This document shows positions 22,452 to 33,775 of a DNA stretch of 64,000 nt, piece by piece. A program made the position numbers and the translations under genes. The DNA comes from Mortierella sp. BCC40632 (taxonomy: Eukaryota > Mortierellomycota > Mortierellomycetes > Mortierellales > Mortierellaceae). Position 1 is the first letter of the stretch; each line of letters starts with the position of its first letter. The notes beneath the pieces are model-generated. The model had not been told where the DNA came from, searched no databases, and worked only from the letters and a program-made list of their open reading frames with translations. The stretch covers positions 1,620,501-1,684,500 of the forward strand of contig WAEK01000006.1 in NCBI GenBank assembly GCA_011634665.1, written 5' to 3'.

Positions 22452-25400
22452 ATGTTTGCAGCAAGGGCCTCCAAAGGGCCCAGTCGCAATGCGTCAACAC
22501 CAAAGACGGGTACCACTTCCACCACCACCCAGGAGATTACATCTATAGTCCTCCCCACCGGGAAGGAGAACCTAGGCTCCAACCCTCGGGTCAAGGATAC
22601 TGCTCAGGCTTTTTCGAGTGGATTATTGGATCGAGACCGGTTCTTTACACCTTCTGTCGCGGGATCTGATACCGAGGATTCTTGGACACCGACCCGATAT
22701 TTTGCAACAGAGGATGGAGAGAGTTCGTGTGCCTCCGAGGCCAGTGCGGGCGATACTACTTTGGATGAGGATTCGATCTATTACAAGAATGACCGGACTA
22801 TCGTGGCCTATTTTGGTCCACTTCCTAGAGAAGTCGAGGAAGCCCTGGCAAAGACAGGTTAGGGACTTTGTCTTTCCTTTTCCTTTCATGGGTTGCTTTT
22901 GGATTACTGATTACTGGTTTCTGATTACTGACTACTTTTTTTTCTCTCGAATGAAATAGATTTTTATACGCAACCGATGGCAGCCAAGGTGGATTTAGAT
23001 GCAGGCTTTGGAATGGTGGTGTCGCAAAAGACTTGCTACATCTGGGCTGTTCAAAGGGTAAGACTGACTCTACTTTATTTTGCAGGGTAAAGAGAAGAAA
23101 GAAAGATAGGGTGAACATCACGCTAAGCCGTGCAATTTTTTTTTTTTTTTTTTTTTTTTTTTGTCTATTCATTTGTTTAGAGCACAATGCATCGTACGCC
23201 CCCAGTATGCTACACACTTCCAATGCCACCAAGCACGACCACTACAGCTGAAAACGCTGTTCGACTCCCTGTAGTCATTTTCACAAAATCGGATGATCAA
23301 CATTCAGGAATTTTGGCATGTTCCCCAGATGGTACCTGCTGGTATTGGGAAGATATCGACTTATGCTTCTCCAATGTGGATCAACATGTGGATACCAAGA
23401 TCCATGTCGCCTCGGGTGACTATATTTCACATGTGGAGTGTTCGGGAGTAAGTCTATGGAGAAGAAGAAAAAAAGGGGGGAGGGGGTTACACACCCACTC
23501 AATGTCAGGATCATTGGATTTGGGATTAACATCGTTCAATTACCTTCGGGGATCTCTTTGAAAACTAGCCATTGGGATATTTCTTTGGTACTCGACATGC
23601 CAACATCTATCAAGTGACCATCAAAAAACAATTTGGATCTTCCTCACTGACAGCAACTCCATTGCAAGTCAAGGCGGGCGGAGCCATTGCTTCTATTATT
23701 AACATGATGGGTTTTGCTCAGAACATCGACACCAGCCAAAAGCTGGCCGCCATGACGTCGGGACCCCGATCACAGGATCCTCAAGGACGATGGGATCTCT
23801 TTGCAATGACTCGACGATCTCTTTTCAAATGGCAGGTGTACCGATCAGGAGAATGCGGTTTGGACTCTGAATCGCCTCTTTTGGAAAAGGTGACAGAGCA
23901 AATCCTTCGAGACTATACGGCCACCTTGCCCATGGGAAGCGACCCAAGAGTCCGATTGTTGGATATTTGCTTTATCAAAAACGGAAAGCTACTGGTTCTT
24001 GCCACCTTTTTTGATACTGCAGTCAAAACTGCTTCGACACCCTTGTCGTGCGCTCTTATCACTATCTCGACACAGTATGGCAATGCGTGCGACATCGAGA
24101 ATGTCAAGTATATCCGACATACTATTGTAAGTCTTTATTTCGGTAGTTTTCTGTTCATCCTCACGAGGTCTCAGGAGGAAAAGAAACGAACCGCTACTTA
24201 TACTGGTCTTTATTTTAAATACCATAGGAAGAAGATCTCCGACCAGAGGCTCATCCTAGGCTAGTAGTGCCACATGGAGGATCTGGAGCTTTCATCGTCA
24301 CATCTCGCTCAGTTATTATCTGCTCGACACTTCCAAATATTGACTTTGAGGAACTGATCCCACTCAAGACGGACAGAATCATCGGTTATGGATGTGAGGA
24401 CTGGAGACAGCGTGGCCAGGAACTAGGAGGAGCCAGTGAGCTCTCGATCGTTTGCAGATCGAGTGGACGTCTGGGTATCCACATCCAATTGGATGGACTC
24501 ACACACTCACAGCCTTCTCAACTCTCAGACAAAGAGCAGCGAACAGCTCAACTGCAAGCTAAATTGGAACAGGCTGTCTTCTTTAGTGGAAAGAAGCATA
24601 ACCCCCTTTCATTCGACCTAACCTACTATGACAGCGGCGACCTGAATGTAGCTTCGTTGAACATTAGCAAATTGATCTTGAACTCTCATGCGAATCTGTT
24701 GAGCACCGGCAAGGACATGACTGCCAGGCTTTCTGAGCGATACCGAAGGATACGAAACATTATTGGATGTATTCAGGCGGCCAACATGACCAATCAGCTC
24801 ACTGTCGACATTCGATTCCAACTCTGCTGGAGTGCGGAGAAGCTTGCAGCCGCCAATGCCTTCTGGGGTCAATACCAGGCATGGAAAGGAAAAGCTGGAC
24901 CGGCTCAGGAGAACTTCAAGCAGGTGATTCAGGATGCGGCTGCTATTAGCTTACAGAAGCTTGGTATCCATGCTAAAGACGACCCTGCAAACTTTTTCAT
25001 GAAATACCACGTAAGAGAACATTTTCTTCTTTTATTATTTCTTACGCGCATGCACACAATGCCTTCTTGATTTCTTTACAGATCCCTAATCCCCCTTTTC
25101 TCTTTTTTTTTTCCCTTCTCATTCTTTTTTCTTGTCTATTCATAGGTGGATGCGCTTGCGGATCTCTTCTCCAACTTGCAGATTGCCTCTGGAAGGCTAA
25201 AGTCATTACCACAGGGACAACAGACAGAGCTGATCAAGGATATCAACCGGATTATCGTCCTCAGCCTGCGTTCTGCATGGAGCTATAGACGACAAAACAT
25301 TAGAAACTACTCTTTGCAAGACAGTAGTTATACCGAACCCTGGACTGGTATGCATTTTTTTTTTTTTTTTTTTTTTTTTGTGGTCAAGACGGATACTGCC

Positions 25401-27526
25401 TGTTATCAGGGGCTAAAGTGAAAGTCAGCCCTGTTGTCCTTACTTACGAATGATTTCTTTAATCGTTTTGATGTATACTCTACAGGTTCCGAGAGCGTTA
25501 TCAAGGCCCTTTCTACACAGTACCAGCATACGCGAGCAGCCTGCGTGTCGCATCACAAGGCAGACGATGAGAACACCATGGAGGTTGATGCTGAAGAGGG
25601 TGACCACTCAGATCTGACGAACCAGCTCTGTGATCTTGCTGATGTCACCCTCCAGGCATACTCTGAACACCTCCAGTATCTTGAAGGGTATGAAACTGAG
25701 TGCTTGTCTCGACTGTTTTCATTCATGATCTTGAGGGTACTATTGGTGAGACTGACCAATGCATTGTGGGGGAAATTGCTGTATAGATTACCATTCTCCT
25801 CTGAGAATGATGTCAGGATTGCAACTGCAGTGGCGACATATAATGAAGCCAAGTCCCAACTCCTATCTCCATTGAGTATGTCTACTCTTCATTCAAAAGA
25901 AAGAAAATGCCAAGCTTAAACTCTTTCAGCATGAACTAGTTCGTCCAAGACTTCTATCTCTAACCATTCGTGGGATTGGTTGTATTTTTTTTTCTTAGTT
26001 GAGCTCAACAAGACCCAGACTGCCATCACTCTTTCTCAACGCTACAAAGACTTTGCGACGCTGGTCCGACTTTGCAATGGGGACGAAAAGTCGATTACAC
26101 TCTATATGGATAAATATCAACAAGACTTTGCTGATGCATTGTTCCAGTGGTACATGGACAATGGTAAGATGATCGTAGAGCGAAGGGCGAAGAGGGACTA
26201 TGTCTGTTTTTAAAGTTGAACAGAGTTCAGTTATAGTTTTGAACAAGAAAAGACTCGATCTTTCTTCTAACCTTTCTATATACCCTTCATACCAGACCAA
26301 GTATCCAAGCTTCTGGAGCAAGGAGAAAAATACACCGACCTCTTTACAGTCTTCTTAGATAACCATGACTATAACGGTATTGCATGGCTTCATGATATCA
26401 AGATCAAACGATTTGTTGAGGCCTCAGATCGTGTCCAGGAGGTAGCTCTTCGAGATATGAACATGGATCGTCGTCGAACTATGTTTAGCTTGAGCAAGCT
26501 GCTTTTCGTGGCAGGTGGTCTCCCCCAAGAGGAATTGGATGAGAGCACGACCAAATATGCAAACAAGATCAACCTTGAGCTCGAAATGGCCACGATCCAG
26601 GCTTTGGTGGCCAACGAATGGGAGTCTCGGGTTGGAAGTCTGGCGAGTCTCTCAGAAAAGGCCAAGACGATTGTGGGTCAATTTAATTCCCCCATCCTGG
26701 CCAAGCAGACTGCCATGCGTGAGGTATAGTTTGGGATGCGAGTGAACCCTGCCCTACCCCTCTTCCCCACATTGACATGTGTATGTTGGGTAAACCTACA
26801 AGATGTCTAATTGGATTTAATTCACATATTTCTCTATCGCACTTTTTGCTCTATTCTATGACTCTATAGGCACTACTCAAGTCAGTCAAGTCATTGTTGA
26901 ATCGACAAACCACATACTCGGAAGAGTTGTTGGATGTGCTCATGCTTCAAGGAACCCGAGAGATTGACAACTTGGACATTTGTGACAGCGCTCTTGGTAT
27001 CTGTATCAATGCTGCGGATATTCCAGAGAGTCGACGACCCTACGTTCTCCAGGACATTTGGCGACGCATTTATATTGCGGATGAGGATGCATTTTGGCAA
27101 TGTGGGGATGTGGGTGATTTGGAAGCTCGGGACCGACTGCAAGCAACGTGGATGTATCGTGCATTCACTGTCATCTATCGTGCTGGTGGACACAAGGATG
27201 AATGGATGCTACGACCTGAGGATTCCAAAGGAAGTATGCCCGAAGCCCTGTTCAAGCAACGATTCAGTGCTGGGGCCAATGAAGGAGATTCGTCCGCCAG
27301 CATTGGTGACAGTAAATCCGTGAAAGAGGTGGACTATCAGGCGATCAAGAGAGATATTGATCTCGAGAATGAAGAACTGGAGAGACGGATCAGCCTCGGT
27401 CAACTTGTTCGAAAGTGGGATCTTGTCAGGATGCTCGTCAAAGAGGAAGAGGACAAGGCACAACGAGAGGACTCCGCGCCATTGCTAGGGAATCAGGATC
27501 AGGACGTGGAGATGATGGATGCTTAG
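22452..27526 (+). CDS. NUP133: Nucleoporin Nup133 (Y-complex subunit)
   Basis: Structural subunit of the Nup84/Nup107-160 (Y) complex that builds the outer ring of the nuclear pore. Eleven exons: 22452-22857, 22960-23057, 23181-23447, 23569-24126, 24228-25010, 25146-25347, 25486-25687, 25787-25875, 25999-26163, 26296-26723, 26870-27526. They sum to 3855 nt, 1284 aa, all phases matching; human and yeast proteins are about 1150 aa. Residues 1-110 are Ser/Thr-rich and probably disordered. A beta-propeller follows (VDLDAGFGMVVSQKTCYIWA near 146, DGTCWYWEDIDLC, DLFAMTRRSLFKWQVYR). The second half is an alpha-solenoid, with WSYRRQNIRNY, ELNKTQTAITLSQRYKDFAT, TDLFTVFLDN and MFSLSKLLFVAG typical of the family. 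The Asp/Glu-rich C-terminus ends in DQDVEMMDA. The start is the first in-frame ATG. An alternative reading through the donor at 25688 would insert a hydrophobic stretch not expected in the family, so I spliced it out. Confidence 0.95.
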
Positions 27527-27825
27527 AATGAAAATTAAAAAATAAAAAATAAAATAAAAAAAAAAATTCGTGTACACTTGTTCTTTGGCCTTTAGGATAG
27601 CGCTCCGACCTGAACAATATCCTGCAAAGTTTGCAATACAATATAATAGGGACTATACACTTGCTATTTGTTGCTGTAGTTGTTTTTTATGGCTAGAGTG
27701 GAGTGTAAAAGAGTTGGGAGTGTATGTGATTGTGATTGTGTGTGTATGAATATGTGAGAAGAAATGGATGTGTGTGTATGATCTAATGCTTGGTTCTATT
27801 GAATTCGGTTCCCCTCCTTTTTTTT
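27527..27825. other. Convergent gap, A-rich 3' ends
   Basis: Short tail-to-tail gap between NUP133 (plus) and the PP2C gene (minus). The plus strand holds several AATAAA-like hexamers at 27541-27562, directly after the NUP133 stop, and a GT-rich stretch at about 27718-27780. Confidence 0.6.
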
Positions 27826-30433
27826 TTAACGACGCCTAGCCCTTGCCTGTTCGGCTTCGTTCTGCCAGCGATAATCTCGTAGTTCCTTGGACAGATCTGG
27901 CATCGGTGTGCCCCATGCTGGTAACTTGACGACCTATGAGACGTTTCAAAAGAAGAACGAGTCAGGGGACAAGCCCTTTCCATCTCTAAACACACATAAT
28001 AATATCCCTTCGAATTAAAAGGAGAGAGAGAGAGAGAGATCACCTTACCATGATAGTACAGTTGTCTTCGGCACCCAATTGTTCAGCAAGGTTCAAGACA
28101 TTAGCCGCCGCAAGCGTGGGGTTCTCCTCCAATTTGATACAGTCGACTACCTCCTGGTTACTCATGACATTTGTGATCCCGTCCGACATCAACACCAAAA
28201 ATGCAGCCTCTTTGGCCTTGACTGTCCTTCGAATCAATTCCGGCTCTGCAGAGACTCCGTAAGGCTTACTGGCAATATCGCCTAAAGCCCTGGTGTTGGC
28301 CAATTGACCCAGGAATCTGTTCTCACCAAACGAATCGGCACTCACATAGGCCGCCATTTTGCGAATGCGGTCTATGAAGCGTAAGAGTATGTAATTAAAG
28401 TTGGGGAAAAAAAATATTAGGTCTGACTGGTCTGGCATTATTGAGGCCCACGCGTATTTGTTTTTTTTGCTTTTCCCACACTAGGAACTAAGAGGCACAA
28501 AAAAAAAAAAAAAAAAAAACGAACCTGATTCGACAGAGGCGTCAGGGTGGTGATCAGTTGTGAGCTGGATACTCTCACCACGGGGTGCTTCACAGAGTAG
28601 AATTCGAGTGTCGCCCACATGGGCCAAAATCAAATCCAGATCCTCAGTCGTGTCCCAGAAGGCGCCTTTGGACTGGACTATCACCACTGAGGCAGTCGAC
28701 CCATCCCGATATCGATCTCGAATCAATTCTGCATCGCTTTGAAGAAATGAAAGACATAAACGTTGTTCGAGTGACATATCATTAGGAATGACTCGGCCCT
28801 GTTTTCCTTGCTTCTCCTGAGCCCCAATCTCGTCCTCTTCTTGGTCCCTGTGTCTCAAAAACAATTTCTGGTACTCGGAGCGATCCGTTCCGAAATATGA
28901 GCTGGTGCCACCAGGGAGAGGAGAAGTTCTATTCAGGACTCGTCTCTGGGCAATAATAAACGGATCCTCATCCTCGTCGTAATCAAAATCACTATCGGCG
29001 GCAGGCTCCGTCGATCTTCTTTTCTTTTTCTCTTGACCTGACTTCTCATAGGCTTTGACCACGTTGCCCTCCTCTTTTACAATTACTGATTCAGTTAGCT
29101 TGGACTTGACGGCTGGTTCGTCTCCTTTTGATTCTCTTTTGGGACTTTCTCCTTCCAAGGCCATTGTCTCACCAAGTTGATTCTCCAGCGATTGTAGCTC
29201 CTGTTGCTGTTCCTCTTCAGAAGCATTCGGGTGTGGAATAAAAATCATGGGCTTGAGCTGACCGCCTTTGCCCTTAATCCGGATCTTGGGTTGTCGTTCC
29301 TTGTTCGCATACTTGGATCCATAAAGCTCCTCGAAATTATCTGGTAAAAAGGGCTCCAGAAAGTGTGGTCGAAAGGTTCGAAAGTAGCCTCCCAATTTTC
29401 GAAGGTCCCTGATGACATTGGGAACCATCTCTGGGGTTGCCTCTTCAATGTGCTGATCAAGTTTGGCAGTCAAATAGTCTGCCGTGTGCGAGCCTCCATG
29501 GCCATCAAAGATGGCGAAATAAAAGAGTGACTTTTGATCCGCATCCATCTGGAGACCCTCGGTACTCTTAGTAAGGTTATTACTCTGGTTGGCGCCATTG
29601 TTGGTGCTAGTGTTGTTGCCATTGCTACTATTCTGGCGATCGCTGCTCTCTCCCTGCGCGGCGGCGTCGATGGCGGCGACTTCGGGGGAGGGTGTTGGGG
29701 GATTGAGAACCATGACCTTGTACCGATCTTGATTGTATTTCCGTTGACAGCGTGTGGATCGGATGCCGACAAGGTCGCGCGACTTGGAAAGTTGGATCCG
29801 GAACGTTTCGCCTTTGGCATTCTTGATAGCAAAGTAAGGCTGAGCATACAGTGTGGGCGAGTGCGTGGAAAAACAGCGGCGGAGCGGACTCTGGCCCCGA
29901 ACAGAGGCGGAGATGGAACAATGTCCTAGATGCGGAGTAATCAAAGTCGTGGCCACGGCCGCTGTCTGTGTCCCTGTGGGAGAAAATGGGGCGAACGTTG
30001 CACAATCTCGAGCAAGATGGGAAGGTTGAGCCTGTCGTGAGAACTTTAGGCCATCCGTCAGCCTAGCGGAAGTGGATTGTGGTCTAACGATGACGAGTCT
30101 TTGCACGTCCGCCATGGCCGATAACGACACGGTCATGCAGCGAGCGTCTCCAATGCTTGTCTCTAGCCCCAGCCCGTGTCCTTGAGAGATGTTGCGTTGC
30201 TCTCCAGACCATGTTCTGCTTGCTTGTAGCTGTCGAGCTTGCGTTCCTGCTGGCTCAAAGAGCTGCGACATTCGCAGACGAGACTGCACATGCAAAGACA
30301 CAGGTGCCCTTGTTGACAGACACGGATGATGTGGTTTACATGAATGATTCCTGTAGAGACGCTGTGGGCTGTTCAAATTGAATCTTGGTGGACGTGGTCC
30401 CATGACGATAAATGTCCTTGAAGATGGAATCAT
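27826..30433 (-). CDS. PP2C-family Ser/Thr phosphatase, Ptc6-like, probably mitochondrial
   Basis: Metal-dependent protein phosphatase. Exons 30433-28525, 28371-28049 and 27933-27826 on the minus strand sum to 2340 nt, 779 aa. I chose the ATG at 30433 (MIPSSRTFIVMG, context TCACCATGA); the frame stays open upstream. PPM motifs appear in order: RKYNQDRYKV (about 231), FAIFDGHGGSHTADYL (306-321), DGSTASVVIV, LILAHVGDTRILLC, TTDHHPDASVESDRIRK, LANTRALGDIAS, LVLMSDGITNVMS and GAEDNCTIM; the metal-binding Asp residues are present. The N-terminal 200 residues are rich in Arg, Ser and Gln with few acids, as in mitochondrial presequences; yeast Ptc6 is a mitochondrial PP2C. Unusual are an Asn/Ser-rich loop at about 266-290, before DGHGG, and a charged insert of roughly 230 residues between the DGHGG and GSTASV motifs. 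The substrate is unknown. Confidence 0.9.
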
Positions 30434-31449
30434 GGTGAGATCCGATGGACAGCGATCAAGCGCGGCGAGCGAGAAGGAATGCGTCAAAGAGTCGTAGCTC
30501 GAGCGCAGCCAGGGATGAAGAGATGGACTGACAATGGATCGGATGCAATGGAAAAGTATGTGTTGCTGTGTACAAAGCGGAAGAAAGAAAGAAAGAAACG
30601 GACAGCGAAAGAAGAGAGAGTGAGATAGTAAAAGTGAGAGCGCGAACTCTCCCTCTTCTCCCTCTCCCCTCACTTCACTGCGAGCCTCGTGCGACCCGCG
30701 ATCTGTGGGCCACGGCAACTCTCTCCCGGACTGATCCTGTCTGTCAATCCGTCGATTCCCTAAATCTTAGCCTGCAACCACGCGTCCTCTGTCTCTCGCA
30801 TGGACGCGTCCGCGCCCAATCGGTGCTCAACATCAGTGGACGTAGCGGGGTGCAGGAGCCTGGCCCTGCAGGCTCTCCAGACAGTCGGCGGCCAGGACCA
30901 GAACAAACTGCGGCTCACTCACCGCGTCCTAGCTCAAGTTCGACACTGCATTGTGCAACACGCGGTGTGACGACGACATGGGCTGCCTATGTAGTGTGCC
31001 TAGAGCAGCGCCATCCAGGTACTCCTTCTACCTCCTTGGCATAGTTATTTGCTTTTCTCTCTCTTTTTTTTTTTTTTTTTTCTTTTCTCTCTTTCTCATC
31101 TCTGTTCTTCTCTCACTCCTGCTCCTGCTCCTGCCTCTACTCTCTGTCATCCGGCACCCATTGCCTACTTTAGACACGTCCTCTCCACTCGCATTCCTCC
31201 TCTCCTTCTTTGTTCTCCCCCTTCTCTGCTCTCCCCACCCTCCTTGCCCTTTGTCCACGCAGCGCGAAATACCCTGCGTTTTTTCTATCGCTGCTGTCGC
31301 TGTTGTCGCTGCTATTGTCAGAACACCCTGCCTTCTCACAATTGCCCCACTTTTCATTGAAAAGGCCCGCCCTTTTTTTTCTTTTTCTCATATCATTGTG
31401 CCTCTTTGGCTTCTCATCCTATTCTCCTGACGCTCCATACCCTCCACAA
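30434..31449. promoter_or_regulatory. Divergent intergenic region
   Basis: About 1 kb between the PP2C start (minus) and the membrane-protein start (plus). Plus-strand T/CT-rich tracts at about 31050-31330 lie just before the second gene and probably form its pyrimidine-rich 5' leader. I see no coding exon. Confidence 0.5.
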
Positions 31450-33420
31450 ATGCAGTTGAGAAACCCACACGACGGCAAATCCTCCAACTCATTCGAGCTG
31501 GTCTCGATCGACGACCATTCCACTGGTGCCTCTTCTGCCTCCTCTTCCGCTGCAGCCTCGACAGGTCATCCTTCCGCCCCTGGTACCTCGCCTCATCCTT
31601 CACCTAGACAGCACAAACGAGGATGCAACTTTCAACTCTCACCACGAGGACGTCTTTGTGTTCTCGCCGGATACTTACTGGTAATGAAGCAGACAACAGT
31701 GGATACACTCCGCCCCAACCATTTCATTACTACTGTTTCACCTTTCTTTGGTTCTTCTATCACCAAGGAGCCTCCACCTTTGCTCGCCATTCTTGTTTAA
31801 GCTCAGAACCAAGTTCAACAGAAATAATATGAGAAGAATTGGCGCGACTACGTTCTCTCTTCACATCTCTAACAGCAACTATGCCATTGTCTTTCTTTTG
31901 TTCATTCACTCTTTTCTTTTTCTTCGACACGACCTTGATGGGACTACGAAACAAAATAGATCTCAGGAATGTCCAGTCTGTACTTTTGCTTGGTGCAGGC
32001 AGGTTTGGATAGTATCCAAATCTGTGATGGCATTGCGAGCTGTCTCTTCTTTTCGACCCAGGGCTGGCCTGCTATGGGTGAACAAAGCATTGACTTGATC
32101 ATCATGTCCTATGTCTCGGGCGTGGTCTCGGTTACGGGTGCTCTGTTGGGCGGCTTTGGCCTCTTTGCTGCATACAAGGTAATGCCTTTCTCTTCCTCTT
32201 CCACGAACGACATACGCACACATACATTCTTTGTCTCTCTCTCCCACTCCGTTATGGCTCCCAATTCGTCATGGCTCCCAATCCGTCCGCTTTCCCTTGA
32301 TCTGGTCCATTTTTTCATGAAAGAAAACAGCAACATATTGCAACAGCAATAGACGGCTAGACGATCGAATACTATGGATATTATCAGGATTCATCGCCTT
32401 TCTTCGACATCCACCCTTTCTCAATGGTCAAACATTTGATACCACCAATGGAGCAAGAAGGGCAGAGATGATGGGATCCCTAAAAAAAAAAAGGCGCCTC
32501 CTGAGCAGTCGCTCTGACGGGAGACCGAATAGAGAAAAAGAAAGAAAAGAGAGAGAGAACACTCACCCTCTCTCGCTCTCGCTCTTTCTCTCTCTTCTCA
32601 CTCCAATGGATGCTCTCACTTTTTTTTAACGATGCAAGGAGCAAAAGGGAAACGTCAGGAGAAGCACAAACCAAAAACCCCAACCCCCTCTCCGACTGTC
32701 GCCTTCTTCTTTCTCCACCTCCTCCTTGCGCATTCTGCTTCCCTCTCCCTTGCTGGGCCTATTTCAGTGATCCACTCATTGTCGTCCAAAGCAGACACGC
32801 GTAGCAGACTCTAGCTAGGCTATTGCCTCTCGCTTTCCCCCTTCACCCTTTCAACGGACATTGTTTCTTTGCTTCCGCCTTGCTTCCCTCAGGACGAATG
32901 GAGGAGGTACATTGCGTCTGCTGACATTTTTTTGCCTTTAATGTTATTATCTATTTAGGAATCTGCTTCCAAAGTGCGGATATTTGCCAAGGCTTGGTGG
33001 ATCATGATTGGCATCTTTATTGGCTCGACAGTCTTGACTCTGATGCTAACCGTGGTCCACAAGGATAGGTTCTTGGATCAATGTTCGATTGAGCACGACG
33101 CTATCCGCGGGACAAATGAGTGCGGTGCCATGTACGTTGCGGCACTTATTGGATCTTTGCTTGGTTGCCTCATTGGCGTTACCATGATTGTAAGTATCTC
33201 TTTTTTCCTTTTCCCCTCTTTTCTCTCTTTTCGCGCTTTTGTCATCCGTGCCGCAATGACGAATAGAGACTAAAGGAGTAAACCTCTTCGTGCAACAACA
33301 CGCTTTTAGTGGTGCTATGGTGAGGATGTAGTCAAGTATTCACTACAGCTCGAGACTGTCAAAGAGAAGACGCGACACATTGGTGGCAGATACCGAGCCT
33401 CGAGCATGAACGGGCTATAG
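31450..33420 (+). CDS. Four-transmembrane-helix protein of unknown family
   Basis: Exons 31450-31680, 31999-32178, 32959-33189 and 33310-33420, all phase 0, sum to 753 nt, 250 aa. The first 60 residues are a Ser/Ala-rich cytosolic-type tail (TGASSASSSAAASTGHPSAP). Hydrophobic segments lie at about 66-96, 109-136 (IIMSYVSGVVSVTGALLGGF), 150-170 (WWIMIGIFIGSTVLTLMLTV) and 192-214 (CGAMYVAALIGSLLGCLIG). The loop between helices 3 and 4 has two Cys (QCSIEHDAI...TNECG), reminiscent of tetraspan proteins with an extracellular disulfide; this resembles the MARVEL or tetraspanin layout but I see no diagnostic motif. The C-terminal tail of about 36 residues is polar and basic. The acceptor of exon 2 is a GCAGGCAG tandem, so a one-residue splice variant is possible. 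It lies 355 bases upstream of the G6PDH start, on the same strand. Confidence 0.75.
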
Positions 33421-33775
33421 GAAGAGAAACTAGCATTCTCTTTCACTCTTTGCACCCTGGCCCAAGGCAAATACGACACATACATTATATAGACTATTTT
33501 ACTACTAGATAGACAGCACATTGCTAATGAACATCACCACCCATGTCTTTTGGTCCCTACTGGCAAACCAGGCGCTTGAACAGTCACAGGTCCTTGAGAG
33601 ACACGGCGTATCGTCCTTTTTTTGACTCAAGGAATCAGGCATTCATCCTTTTTTTTTTTTTTCTTTCTCATCGTTCTCATTCTCATTCCCATTTTCATTC
33701 TTTCCTCCTTCCTCCCTCGCGCCTTCATTTTCCAGCAAACCCACTCTCAGCCTCTATCTGCTTCAATTATAACTC

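Noticed and set aside
25688..25786. In-frame read-through of the NUP133 exon at 25486-25687
   Set aside because: It would insert a hydrophobic stretch not expected in Nup133; the GTATGA donor and TATAG acceptor give a phase-consistent intron.
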